Shown: piece by piece, positions 1 through 8,312 of the stretch
Numbering within the stretch: the stretch's first letter is position 1
How the letters are laid out: each line of letters starts with the position of its first letter
NCBI GenBank assembly: GCA_012513515.1
Contig: JAAZCA010000010.1
Span: 1-28,103, forward strand
DNA: 28,103 nt
Reading direction: 5' to 3'
Source: Myxococcales bacterium
GTDB taxonomy: Bacteria; UBA10199; 2-02-FULL-44-16; JAAZCA01
Position numbers and translations under genes: made by a program
The notes under the pieces: generated by a model
Databases searched by the model: none
Told to the model about the DNA's origin: nothing
What the model saw: the letters and a program-made list of their open reading frames with translations, nothing else

Positions 1-39
1 AAAGGCATCGTCATAGGTCTTGCGTTTCCTCCGCGTCAT
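1..39 (-). CDS. IS3-family transposase OrfA, N-terminal fragment
   Basis: The 13 visible codons read MTRRKRKTYDDAF and run off the left edge. This Arg/Lys-rich opening followed by an aromatic residue and a DxxF element matches the beginning of IS3-type OrfA proteins, which carry an N-terminal helix-turn-helix that binds the element ends. A good ribosome binding site, AAAGGAG (complement of 46-52), lies 6 nt before this ATG. A second ATG directly in front (40-42) would be only 3 nt from it, so the 39 start is preferred. With so few residues, subgroup and intactness cannot be judged. Confidence 0.6.
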   Translation of the reverse strand, partial: MTRRKRKTYDDAF

Positions 40-82
40 CATGGACTCCTTTCCGGGGCTCACTTAAGACCCCTTGAGTCCA
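1..82 (-). mobile_element. End of an IS3-family insertion sequence (partial)
   Basis: On the minus strand the first 39 bases encode the start of a basic protein typical of IS3-family OrfA (see the CDS entry), so the window begins inside an insertion sequence. The likely outer terminus is the TGGACTCAAGG sequence (complement of 72-82), about 40 bp upstream of the OrfA start. IS3-family ends normally begin with TG, and a short leader before orfA is usual. Only this end is in the window, so the terminal inverted repeat and target duplication cannot be confirmed. The exact boundary is inferred. Confidence 0.6.
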
Positions 83-105
83 CTTATCAACCCCGTTTTT
101 TCTGT

Positions 106-843
106 TCAGATTTCGCCGACCGTTATACAGATCTGATGCGTATCATCCGGGCTGACCAGCACGCCACCCTCCTCCTCGCAGTCAGCTATACTGAGGGTAA
201 AAACATCCCACGGGTTGGCGCAGTAGCGCCTACCGCAGGCGTCTCTGTCAAAGGAGAGACACACCTCCTCGCCGGAGCAGGCTGAATCTCTATCGCATGA
301 GTCCTGCGAAGGATCTACACCTATATGCGAATAGGCAACGCATTGGGAATACATGCACAGAGAGGCAGAGGGAGCGGTGCAATTGGAGGTGTATTCGCAG
401 GGAAGCAGTATCTCAATGTCAGCTGTAACCTCCCCGGAGGATTTGGAAAGGTCGCTCTGTAGCGTTATGCTGAGAAGCCTCACCGAAACCCGCAGCTTCA
501 GGTAGGAACCCGCCGTTGGAACAGAGTGGGGAGCGGTAAATCGTCCTTCGCCCCCCTCGCATACCAACGCACCAGCGCCGGATGCGACAGGCTGATCATC
601 CGCATCAAGTATTTCACAACCAAAGTCGCTCCGCTTTTCGCCATTGTAGGATACGGAGAATGAAAAGGATTCCCCAAACTTAAGCCTCATAATCCCATCC
701 GAACCAAAGGCATCTGAGATCAACAATAATTCCCCGCCGCCGCTCGGGAGTTCGGTATCGCTATTAGAGGTAGAGGCGCCGCCACAAGAGGAGATCGCCA
801 AAACGGCCGCCAGGAAAAGAACGAGATAAAATTTGATTTTCAT
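106..843 (-). CDS. Cysteine-rich lipoprotein of unknown function
   Basis: This 245-residue protein begins with a lipoprotein signal: a basic start (MKIK), a hydrophobic stretch, and the lipobox ISSC with the lipid-modified Cys at residue 20. The middle is beta-rich, with no domain I recognise. The C-terminal third holds most of the 14 cysteines in closely spaced pairs (for example DSCDRDSAC and DACGRRYC), as in disulfide-stabilised secreted modules of myxobacterial-type lipoproteins. A purine-rich RBS (GAAGGGGG) precedes the ATG. The stop lies 24 bp from the inferred IS end, so the gene appears intact, although insertion could have altered its 3' flank. It is probably anchored in the outer membrane or periplasm. 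Function is unknown. Confidence 0.75.
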   Translation of the reverse strand: MKIKFYLVLFLAAVLAISSCGGASTSNSDTELPSGGGELLLISDAFGSDGIMRLKFGESFSFSVSYNGEKRSDFGCEILDADDQPVASGAGALVCEGGEGRFTAPHSVPTAGSYLKLRVSVRLLSITLQSDLSKSSGEVTADIEILLPCEYTSNCTAPSASLCMYSQCVAYSHIGVDPSQDSCDRDSACSGEEVCLSFDRDACGRRYCANPWDVFTLSIADCEEEGGVLVSPDDTHQICITVGEI

Positions 844-1061
844 TTTTTTCCCCCTTCGAAGTAACCCGTATCACGAGCATCTTCCGTGCCAAAACTTTAA
901 AAACATAACATATTGACTTACAAGGTCTTTTTAAAGCACACCAATGACGGAGGGGTGTAAAAGCTGCCCGATAAGTCAATTTTTTGACTCCCCCTTGATC
1001 AGAATGGGGTATGAAAGGAGCCGTTGATGGGAGGTTTAAAGGCTGATACAGGGGGTTCGGT
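844..1061. other. Divergent intergenic region between lipoprotein gene and dciA
   Basis: This 218-bp noncoding stretch lies between two divergently transcribed genes, so it must hold both promoters. No hexamer pair is convincing. The one clear structure is a perfect inverted repeat, AGTCAA-TTTT-TTGACT (974-989), which could be an operator or a small hairpin in the dciA leader. A GGGGG run 7 nt before the dciA ATG is the probable RBS. No small ORF with coding character is seen. Confidence 0.4.
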
Positions 1062-1535
1062 ATGAAGCGAAAGAGATCACAACCCAGCAGCATCGCTTCC
1101 ATAATCGGCAAAAACGCCAGGAAGATGAATATCGAAAGGCGAATGGACATTTACAGGCTCACCAAGGCGTGGCCTGAAATAGTCGGTCCAGCGATCTGCG
1201 CCCATACATCTCCCGAAAGACTCCTCGGTAAAACACTCCTGGTTCGCGTCGATGGATCCTCATGGATGAACGAGCTCGTGTATTTTAAAAAAGAAATCAC
1301 AAAAAAAATCGGGGCGCGCATCCCCGAACTAAAAATACAGGATCTAAAATTTGAGATCGGCGAGATCAGGAGAATGTCGTCCGAGAAAAATTCGGAGGAG
1401 AATGCCTCAAGGGAAAGAAATCTCACGGAGGAGGAACTCGACTTTATCAAAATCGCAGCCGATGAGATATCAGATCCAGAAACAAAGAGCATCGCCGAAT
1501 CGGCCATGAAGCGAAGCTTTAAGAGGATGCGCTAG
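1062..1535 (+). CDS. dciA: DUF721/DciA family protein (replicative helicase-associated)
   Basis: This 157-residue protein has the DUF721 layout: a basic N-terminus, then about residues 8-100 with the characteristic W-x-E-I-V-G-P stretch (TKAWPEIVGPAICAHTSP), the L-V-R-V-D-x-S-S-W-M-N-E-L element and a downstream K-K-E-I region. DciA is the ancestral bacterial factor that helps load the DnaB replicative helicase onto DNA. The C-terminal 50 residues are charged and probably flexible. The gene stands alone on the plus strand and converges with the trmN6-like gene. Their stop codons share the palindrome CTAG at 1532-1535. The DUF721 family call is strong; the helicase-loading role is carried over from the family. 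Confidence 0.8.
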   Translation: MKRKRSQPSSIASIIGKNARKMNIERRMDIYRLTKAWPEIVGPAICAHTSPERLLGKTLLVRVDGSSWMNELVYFKKEITKKIGARIPELKIQDLKFEIGEIRRMSSEKNSEENASRERNLTEEELDFIKIAADEISDPETKSIAESAMKRSFKRMR

Positions 1536-2149
1536 CCGATTCGTTTCGAATACTGCGCCATGAAGATGCCATCCAAAGAGTCGTCATCGCGATTCAATTC
1601 AAAACCATATTTTGCAGCTATGCGATCCAATTCACCCCTCCGGGAGTTGATAAATACGATCGAAAATTTTCCGCCCCCTGAAAGGACAATTCTAGCCGAA
1701 GCCACCAGATCCTCGATAGTTCCATTCAGCTCATGCCTCGCAGCGGCCCTCTGAGGATCAGGGGAAAGCCGCCCGCTAAAAGCCCTGTGGAACGGAGGGT
1801 TTGCGATGAGGTGGTCAAATCTTTCCCTATTTTTAAGGGCAAATTCTCTAAAGTCCCCGCACACGCACGAAATGATTTTATCGAGGCCATTAGCTGAAAC
1901 ATTCCCCTTCATGATATCAAAAAGCGATTTCTGTATTTCGACACACGAAAAAGATAATGGCTTGCTCCTCGCCGCCAATAAAATAGAAATTACACCCACC
2001 CCGGCGCCAAATTCCACTACCCTTTCCCCATCACGAAGTTCTACGAATTTAGCGAGAGCAAGGGAGTCCATGCCATAGCGATAGCCTCTCAGCGGTTGAC
2101 GGATCTCAACGTCAGAGCTTTCAAAATATTCCGAGGTGGTTTCGATCAT
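1532..2149 (-). CDS. tRNA1(Val) A37 N6-methyltransferase-like SAM enzyme
   Basis: This 205-residue class I SAM-dependent methyltransferase resembles TrmN6/YfiC, which methylates N6 of adenine 37 in tRNA-Val. The N-terminal QPLRGYRYGMDSLAL (about 18-32) matches the family's opening before motif I. Motif I is VVEFGAGVGVISILLAA (about 44-60), and the catalytic NPPF tetrapeptide for adenine N6-methylation is at 117-120 (IANPPFHR). The length suits the family. It is the last gene of the minus-strand train, starting 1 nt after the tsaC stop with only a weak RBS, so its translation is probably coupled to tsaC. The exact RNA substrate is inferred; NPPF also occurs in other N6-adenine and glutamine methyltransferases. 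Confidence 0.75.
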   Translation of the reverse strand: MIETTSEYFESSDVEIRQPLRGYRYGMDSLALAKFVELRDGERVVEFGAGVGVISILLAARSKPLSFSCVEIQKSLFDIMKGNVSANGLDKIISCVCGDFREFALKNRERFDHLIANPPFHRAFSGRLSPDPQRAAARHELNGTIEDLVASARIVLSGGGKFSIVFINSRRGELDRIAAKYGFELNRDDDSLDGIFMAQYSKRIG

Positions 2150-2150
2150 T

Positions 2151-2786
2151 TTAGTTTTGGAAACATCTTATCACTTCGTCCGCTGAAATTGCGCCTTCAC
2201 GTATAATCCTCATGGACTCATCTGCAATATCAACTACTGTCGATCCACGAGATGGCTCGCATTCGCCGCCGTCGACTATGCATGGCAGCTTTTCGCCGAA
2301 GTATTTTCGCACGTGCTTTACGGAAAGAGATGGAGGAAACCCCGACAGGTTGGCGCTTGTCGTTGTAATCGGCCCGCCAAAGGATTCCACCAGCGCGGCC
2401 GCTACCGGATGTGACGAAACCCTTATGCCGATCTTCCCTGTGTTTGTGACAAATCCCTTCGGGATTATGTCGGAAACGGGAAACAGGATAGTAAGCGGAC
2501 CCGGCCAGTATTTTCGCATGAGAGGCAAAGTCCGGTCGGGGACGAAAGCCACTACCGTCCGCAACATCTTGAGATCTGCGACCAGAATCGAAATCGGCAA
2601 ACCGTAGTCGCGCGACTTGAGGTCGTAGATCCTTTTGACCGCTTTCCTGCTAAGCGCGTCAGCCCCGAGCCCGTATATCGTCTCAGTCGGATAGGCTATA
2701 ACCTGGCCCGACTTCAAAAACTCGACAGCCCTTGAAATCTCATTTCGATCGGGATGTCTCGAATCTATGCTTATTATCTCGGTCAT
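2151..2786 (-). CDS. tsaC: L-threonylcarbamoyladenylate synthase (TsaC/YrdC/Sua5 family)
   Basis: This 211-residue YrdC-fold enzyme makes threonylcarbamoyl-AMP from threonine, bicarbonate and ATP. This is the first step of the t6A37 modification on ANN-decoding tRNAs. Visible family motifs are YPTETIYGLGADA (about 32-44), the K-S-R element of the nucleotide pocket, KYWPGPLTILFP and TTTSANLSG, then GSTVVD near the end. The length fits the short TsaC form without the extra Sua5 C-terminal domain. It sits 2 nt after purE and 1 nt before the trmN6-like gene, placing two tRNA-modification genes at the distal end of the purine operon. No tsaB, tsaD or tsaE is in the window. Confidence 0.9.
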   Translation of the reverse strand: MTEIISIDSRHPDRNEISRAVEFLKSGQVIAYPTETIYGLGADALSRKAVKRIYDLKSRDYGLPISILVADLKMLRTVVAFVPDRTLPLMRKYWPGPLTILFPVSDIIPKGFVTNTGKIGIRVSSHPVAAALVESFGGPITTTSANLSGFPPSLSVKHVRKYFGEKLPCIVDGGECEPSRGSTVVDIADESMRIIREGAISADEVIRCFQN

Positions 2787-2788
2787 AT

Positions 2789-3283
2789 TTATGAATTCAA
2801 ATTTTTGTCGGCGGCTTCAACTCCGTCGGCCATGGATTTCTTGTACGCAGTCAATTTTTCAGCAAGCGACTTATCGGAAAGAGCTATGATCTGAGCGGCA
2901 AGAACTGCCGCATTCTTGGCGCCAGTCTTGCCTATGGTCACGGTCGCCACCGGCACCCCTCCCGGCATCTGCACTGTGGCGATAAGCGAATCGAGTCCGC
3001 CTAGCGAAGAACCTTCAAGCGGAACACCTATGATCGGAAGTATGGTGTGCGCAGCAAGGTTTCCTGCCAGGTGGGCGGCATAACCTGCGCCGGCGATGAT
3101 CACCTTGACGCCATCAGAAGCTGCGGAAGAAGCCAGCTTTTCGACCTTTGCCGGCGTCCTATGAGCGGAAGCTATCGACATCCTGCATTCTATTCCAAGC
3201 TCGTTTAGGAGTTTTCTCGACTCCTCCATCACTGGAAAATCGCTGGAGCTGCCCATAACTACAAGAACTTTCGCATTAGCCAT
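2789..3283 (-). CDS. purE: 5-(carboxyamino)imidazole ribonucleotide mutase (PurE)
   Basis: This 164-residue PurE converts N5-CAIR to CAIR in de novo purine synthesis. Motifs in order are [12 protein letters not shown] (nucleotide/phosphate site), SIASAHRTP with the catalytic His, [11 protein letters not shown], and [13 protein letters not shown] followed by [12 protein letters not shown]. The length is typical of the single-domain bacterial enzyme. The GSSSD/SAHRTP pattern suggests the class I mutase. That class normally needs PurK to supply N5-CAIR, but no purK is adjacent, so it must be elsewhere or CO2 is used directly. It is the next gene after purD, 3 nt away, in the alr-to-trmN6 train. 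Confidence 0.95.
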   Translation of the reverse strand: MANAKVLVVMGSSSDFPVMEESRKLLNELGIECRMSIASAHRTPAKVEKLASSAASDGVKVIIAGAGYAAHLAGNLAAHTILPIIGVPLEGSSLGGLDSLIATVQMPGGVPVATVTIGKTGAKNAAVLAAQIIALSDKSLAEKLTAYKKSMADGVEAADKNLNS

Positions 3284-3286
3284 CCT

Positions 3287-4558
3287 TCACCCCTTTATGG
3301 ATTTACTTCCTATATCTTTCCTGAAAAATCCCCCCTCGAATGAAATCTTAGAAACTGCATCATACACATTTTTTATCGCACTGCCCGCATCGCTTCCGAG
3401 GGCGGTGACGCCGAGCACCCTGCCGCCATTGGTAGTGACATCGCCATCGACGAGCTTAGTGCCGGCGTGGAATACGAAGGTATCGGGAAGATCTCCAGCT
3501 TCATCGAGGCCTGATATCACCGCCCCTTTTCTGCAGTCGCCGGGATACCCCTGCGCAGCCATAACTACGCAAACGGCGTGCCTCGGATCCCAAGTCATTG
3601 AAACTTTATCGAGATCACCGGTGATGGCTGCATCGAAAATTTCCACTATGTCGGTCTTCAGTCTCATCAAAAGCGCCTGCGTCTCCGGATCTCCAAAACG
3701 GACGTTGTACTCCAGCACCTTGGCATCATCACCGTCTATCATCAAACCGGCATAGAGTACGCCGACAAAGGGCCTCCCCTCGGTGACCATGCCGCGGGAG
3801 GTCGGCAATATAATTTTTTCCATCACCTTTTCGACCATTTTTCCGGTCAAGACTCCGGCGGGCGATATAGCCCCCATCCCTCCTGTATTGGGACCAAGGT
3901 CACCATCGTAGGCGGCCTTATGATCCTGTGAACCGTCAAGTGGAAGTACGTGGTTGCCGTCGCATATCGCTATGAAGGAGGCTTCGACGCCGCGGAGAAA
4001 TTCCTCGATAATAATTCTTTTGCCGGACGACCCGAACTTCGCAGCGACCATCATATCATCAACCGCACGCGAAGCCTCGTCGATATTCCGACAAATGACC
4101 ACACCTTTCCCGGAAGCGAGACCATCCGCCTTTACCACCGCTGGAAATGAAAAATTTAGAAGAAATCTTTTAGCTTCCTGTGGATCGGTGAAGCTCTCTG
4201 CCCTTGCAGTTGGAATATTATAGCGAACACAGAAATCCTTCGCAAACACCTTGGAGCTCTCCAGCTCTGCAGCCTCCCTGGTCGGTCCGAATATCTTCAG
4301 CCCGGCTCGTTTGAATGCGTCAACTATTCCAGCGGAGAGGGGCGCCTCAGGGCCGACCACCGTCATCCCTATTTTTTTTGATTTGGCAAAGGACAAAAGG
4401 GCTTGGATATCATCGGCGGCTATTTCCACACATTCAGCTATTTTAGATATGCCGGGATTGCCCGGAGCGCAGTATATCCTTCCGGCCCTGCTCGACTGGC
4501 TTATTTTCCAAACCAATGCGTGTTCACGACCCCCGCCGCCGACTACAAGTATGTCCAT
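3287..4558 (-). CDS. purD: Phosphoribosylamine-glycine ligase (GAR synthetase)
   Basis: This 423-residue ATP-grasp ligase joins glycine to phosphoribosylamine, giving GAR, the second step of de novo purine synthesis. It opens with the Rossmann-like MDILVVGGGGREHALVW, then VVGPEAPLSAGIVD. The ATP-grasp core shows KADGLASGKGVVI and EEFLRGVEASFIAICDG. The substrate segment SQDHKAAYDGDLGPNTGGMG and the metal-binding EYNVRFGDPETQ follow, and the C-terminal domain is present. The length is full for the family. A strong GGGAGG RBS lies 6 nt upstream of the ATG. It follows the MopE-like gene by 49 bp and precedes purE by 3 bp on the minus strand. Confidence 0.97.
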   Translation of the reverse strand: MDILVVGGGGREHALVWKISQSSRAGRIYCAPGNPGISKIAECVEIAADDIQALLSFAKSKKIGMTVVGPEAPLSAGIVDAFKRAGLKIFGPTREAAELESSKVFAKDFCVRYNIPTARAESFTDPQEAKRFLLNFSFPAVVKADGLASGKGVVICRNIDEASRAVDDMMVAAKFGSSGKRIIIEEFLRGVEASFIAICDGNHVLPLDGSQDHKAAYDGDLGPNTGGMGAISPAGVLTGKMVEKVMEKIILPTSRGMVTEGRPFVGVLYAGLMIDGDDAKVLEYNVRFGDPETQALLMRLKTDIVEIFDAAITGDLDKVSMTWDPRHAVCVVMAAQGYPGDCRKGAVISGLDEAGDLPDTFVFHAGTKLVDGDVTTNGGRVLGVTALGSDAGSAIKNVYDAVSKISFEGGFFRKDIGSKSIKG

Positions 4559-4607
4559 CCAAAACCTCCCAGAGAGCAGCGTCTTAAATCATCTGCCGCG
4601 GGTAAAA

Positions 4608-7600
4608 TCAATCCGAAACAGAACTGGTCTCGCTTATCTTTTCCACCGAGCCGTCCTGGCGCAAGACGATGCTCGAAGTACTCACGAGTCCTCCCGGATC
4701 CGAGACCTCGACAAATATGGTTACCGGCCAGACCCCAACAGCGCTCCTGTCACCCTTCACTGAGAACTTGAGCTTGCCAGGGGAGATTCCATCTAGCCAT
4801 GAATCGAGGGAGCCCCCATGCTTGGCTTTTATCTTTGCCCTGTAGCTCAGTTTGTCGGATGAAGGATCCTCAAACGCCAGATCGAGAACGCCTCTTTCCC
4901 CGTTAAAAACGATATCACCTACCGAGCCCGATGGCGGCTCATTGGTATTCCAGTAGAAAAATCCCATCTCACCTATTTTAGATTTCCCTTTTTTTATTTC
5001 GAAGGCAGCGAAAAGATCCATCCCCCCGAAATCTTTAAGCGGAAGGTTAGCAAACGCATGAGGCCTATCGAACGACATCTTCTCTCCCGACACAATTCCG
5101 TCAGCACCTGACTCAGGCACCACAGGCGGAATGCGCATGGGCCTTAAAAGCTGAGAGCCATCAGATGATGCCATTACTGCAGCCGCCTCTACCCCGGATT
5201 TAGTTCCATAGATTAAAACCGGGCTTCTGTCCGTCTGCCTCGGAAACTCGCTCACGAAGGTAATCTCCCCGTCACCGCCTGACAAAAGATTACCCGCCTT
5301 TGATATGCGCATCTTCTTCGACTTCGAATCCGGCAGGAGAAATACCGATTCGCCATTATCCATGATAGCAATTGCCTTTTTATCCTCTGAATCGGTTAAT
5401 TGAATCAACGCGACTACTGAGCTGTGCCGTTTGCCAAGGTCATCATGCCAGCATGAAAAATTTTCATCATCCGCGCCGCATTGGCCCGCGACGAGCACCC
5501 CATGAGCTTGAGCAACGATAACGATACCGGCCGCCCCGACGGATATGAATCCAGCATCGGCCTTCGCATCCAGAAATTTTACAGGGACGAAGCGATGAGA
5601 AAATGTTCCATCCGAACGCCTGGCGAAAAGATCCATCCCCAATAAATGCCTGTCTTTCTTTAAAATCGATCCACTTGGAATCGAGCAACTGACGAGGCCT
5701 GCAAAGGAATATGGAGACTTGGCCACCGCAGCTATATCGAAAATCCTTTCAACAGCGCAGGAGATTTCGCCCTTCGCGTCATTTACCATTCTAAAATCCT
5801 GCACAAAGATATTGGAATCCTTGAGAAGGCATCCGCCCTCGCCCGCAGCGGAAGAAGGAATTTGCGTCGCTATTTTGGGGAATAAAAGATAGGAACGCCT
5901 GGTTGAAGCCACCACATCCACTATATCCCCTGTGGCCAGGATCTTGTGAGGAGTCGCCCCGTCACGAGCTCGGCAACTCTTGAATTCTATTATCGCTCCC
6001 GGACTTATCCCTTTGGCCTGAATAGCGGAAAGACCGCCGACTTCCCCATTTGAGCCCGCGATAATCAGCATCGCCTGATCCCTGCGACGAGGAGAGAGCA
6101 CCAGGGAAGAATGAACATTCTGCCATGGCAAAATCGCTGCTCTGGTCTTTCCAGCATTATAGAGACGCTGACTCGAAGGATATGCGCCCTCCGATACCCC
6201 CGAAATTTCCGCGTCGATACCCGCAACGAAGGTATCCCCATAATCGCAGTAGTTCGGTATTCCATCTCCATCATCATCCTCTGCATCGCGTGGATTTAGC
6301 GCTACACATACAGGATACTCCGCATCCCCAAGGCAGCGCTTCATCCCCCTGATTATGCAGGTGCCGACAGCCACAGGACAGTGCTCGTTCAGCGAAGCGA
6401 TATCATCGACGACTCCATTGCAATCATCGTCGACACCGGGATTGGAGCATGTCTCCACTGCAGGATTTTTGGGAATGCAGCTCAATTTTTCCCCTTTGAA
6501 GCAGTTTTCGACTGTGACCTCACACGCTCCGACTCCACAAGTTGTCTGGCCAAACCCCTCGTCAATATCGCCGTCACAATCATCATCTATGAGATTACAT
6601 TCCTCGCTCTTTGGGAAATTCACCTGAACGCAGGTGATCGTTCCTTCCGGCTGACATAGAAACTTTCCATTTGCGCAAGCGCCAAGCTTTCCATCTACGA
6701 TGCAGTCTTCACCAGGCGAATGCTTCAAAACTCCGCAACCTCCGCAGGCATTTTCCACTCCACCCTCTATAGCGTTGTGATAACATCCCCTGACGTGGTC
6801 GCAAAAATCGGCCGTGCACTTGTTTCCATCGTCACACGAAAGCTGCGTGCCTCCGACGCATACCCCCCCAATGCAGATATCATCGGTAGTGCATGAATTC
6901 ATATCATCGCACGGCACAACACCCAAAACCGGAGGATGGGAACACACGCCCATCTTGCAGATATCCTGCGTGCAAATGTTGCCATCGCTGGAGCAAGCAA
7001 TTCCATCGGTGAGTTTAGGGTCTATCGCACACTCCATCCCGGAAGCGGAATCGTCGCTGCAAGCCCACACGCCCATCGAGCACTCGTCCCCCTCCTGCCC
7101 TTGGCATCTTTCACCCGGAATTCCCGGCAGTTCACCACATCCCCCACATACGTTGAGAACCCCCTCATCGATCTGGCCATCGCAATCGTCGTCCACTCCG
7201 TTGCAAACCTCCGGCGACGGTTCCACCAAAGGGGCATTGCACACGAGCTCACCCTCGGACTTCCCGCAGATGAGAAATCCCTCACGACGGCATGCGCCGA
7301 GAAGGCCGTTATCACATGGATCTCCAAGCCCCTCTGCATCGGAATCGACAACTCCGTCGCAATCGTCATCTATCCCGTTTCCGCAAAGTTCTGGACCCGG
7401 CTCCCCAGCCACCGCATCGCATATCAGTGACAGCTTATCTTCCGAGCAGACCATCTTGCCATCGCGCTTGCAGGCCCCTATTCCTGCTGAACATGTCGAA
7501 CCGAGGGCTTCAAATCCTTCATCTATCCGGCCATCACAATCATTGTCTATTTTATCACCGCAAAGTTCTTCGCCGGGCATGCCCGGAATACACTCGACTT

Positions 7601-8285
7601 CCCTACCATCTATGCACGCAGAAACTTCTGTACGACATGCTCCGACCCCGCAAACGACAGTGCCAAGCGCGTCATCTATAAGGCCGTTGCAGTCATCGTC
7701 CTTGCCATTACAGATCTCTCTTGAAGGCGGTTTTGGCTCCGCATCGCAAAACGATTCAAGTCCAGAGCTGCTGCACTTCAGCTTGCCTTGCACAGCACAT
7801 TCGCCAAGCCCCGCGGTACAAAATCCCCCTACATTGAAACCTTCATCTATGAGCCCGTTGCAGTTGTCATCCTTGCCGTTGCATCGCTCGATAGCGTCCG
7901 GATATACCGTTGCATCCCTGTCGTTACAATCGCCGCCGCAGGTGGTAAATCCATCCCCATCCTTATCAAAACCCTCATCTACCCTGCCATCGCAGTTATC
8001 ATCCTCACCGTTGCAAATTTCCATCCTTTCACCGGGATTAATCGCAGAGCGGCATACGGATTTTTCGGCTCCGCACTCGAATATTCCACGACGGCAGATA
8101 CCATGCAGACCAGTGTCACACGGCTGATTACACGCGATGCATGAGTTTTTCCCCTCATCAAAGCCATAGCCGGGCGCACACTTTTGAGCTGTTTCCTCCT
8201 GTGCAAAGGAGTGCTGTGAAAGGATTGTTGCGGCCAGAATGACGACCGCCGCCAGAACCGAATGTAAGTTTTGCCTTCGCAACAT
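4608..8285 (-). CDS. Large secreted MopE-like Cys/Asp-repeat protein
   Basis: This 1225-residue protein starts with a Sec signal peptide (basic LRR, hydrophobic core, likely cleavage after SFA near residue 28). Residues about 35-620 are a Cys/Asp/Gly-rich region holding eight MopE-type motifs of the form C-N-G-x-D-D-x-C-D-G-x-x-D-E (the first, EICNGEDDNCDGRVDEGF, near 89-106). Also present are one DGDGF...GDCNDRDATVYPDA unit, CDDGNKCT-type repeats and a DDDGDGIPNYCD stretch like thrombospondin type-3 calcium sites. MopE motifs occur in a copper-binding surface protein of Methylococcus and widely in Deltaproteobacteria, where metal or calcium binding is suspected. The C-terminal 600 residues are Cys-poor, possibly a beta-propeller followed by an Ig-like domain; I do not recognise a specific family. 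It lies between purH (27 bp) and purD (49 bp), an unexpected place. The role is unknown. Confidence 0.85.
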   Translation of the reverse strand: MLRRQNLHSVLAAVVILAATILSQHSFAQEETAQKCAPGYGFDEGKNSCIACNQPCDTGLHGICRRGIFECGAEKSVCRSAINPGERMEICNGEDDNCDGRVDEGFDKDGDGFTTCGGDCNDRDATVYPDAIERCNGKDDNCNGLIDEGFNVGGFCTAGLGECAVQGKLKCSSSGLESFCDAEPKPPSREICNGKDDDCNGLIDDALGTVVCGVGACRTEVSACIDGREVECIPGMPGEELCGDKIDNDCDGRIDEGFEALGSTCSAGIGACKRDGKMVCSEDKLSLICDAVAGEPGPELCGNGIDDDCDGVVDSDAEGLGDPCDNGLLGACRREGFLICGKSEGELVCNAPLVEPSPEVCNGVDDDCDGQIDEGVLNVCGGCGELPGIPGERCQGQEGDECSMGVWACSDDSASGMECAIDPKLTDGIACSSDGNICTQDICKMGVCSHPPVLGVVPCDDMNSCTTDDICIGGVCVGGTQLSCDDGNKCTADFCDHVRGCYHNAIEGGVENACGGCGVLKHSPGEDCIVDGKLGACANGKFLCQPEGTITCVQVNFPKSEECNLIDDDCDGDIDEGFGQTTCGVGACEVTVENCFKGEKLSCIPKNPAVETCSNPGVDDDCNGVVDDIASLNEHCPVAVGTCIIRGMKRCLGDAEYPVCVALNPRDAEDDDGDGIPNYCDYGDTFVAGIDAEISGVSEGAYPSSQRLYNAGKTRAAILPWQNVHSSLVLSPRRRDQAMLIIAGSNGEVGGLSAIQAKGISPGAIIEFKSCRARDGATPHKILATGDIVDVVASTRRSYLLFPKIATQIPSSAAGEGGCLLKDSNIFVQDFRMVNDAKGEISCAVERIFDIAAVAKSPYSFAGLVSCSIPSGSILKKDRHLLGMDLFARRSDGTFSHRFVPVKFLDAKADAGFISVGAAGIVIVAQAHGVLVAGQCGADDENFSCWHDDLGKRHSSVVALIQLTDSEDKKAIAIMDNGESVFLLPDSKSKKMRISKAGNLLSGGDGEITFVSEFPRQTDRSPVLIYGTKSGVEAAAVMASSDGSQLLRPMRIPPVVPESGADGIVSGEKMSFDRPHAFANLPLKDFGGMDLFAAFEIKKGKSKIGEMGFFYWNTNEPPSGSVGDIVFNGERGVLDLAFEDPSSDKLSYRAKIKAKHGGSLDSWLDGISPGKLKFSVKGDRSAVGVWPVTIFVEVSDPGGLVSTSSIVLRQDGSVEKISETSSVSD

Positions 8286-8312
8286 CGGCTCCCCATCATG
8301 AATTAGAAGTGT

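Noticed and set aside
6814-8127. 437-codon open frame on the plus strand, rich in Ser, Pro and Gln
   Set aside because: It is antisense to the repeat region of the MopE-like gene. Its repeated PSQSSS pattern is just the complement of the Asp/Cys repeat codons, and it has no start context or known domain.
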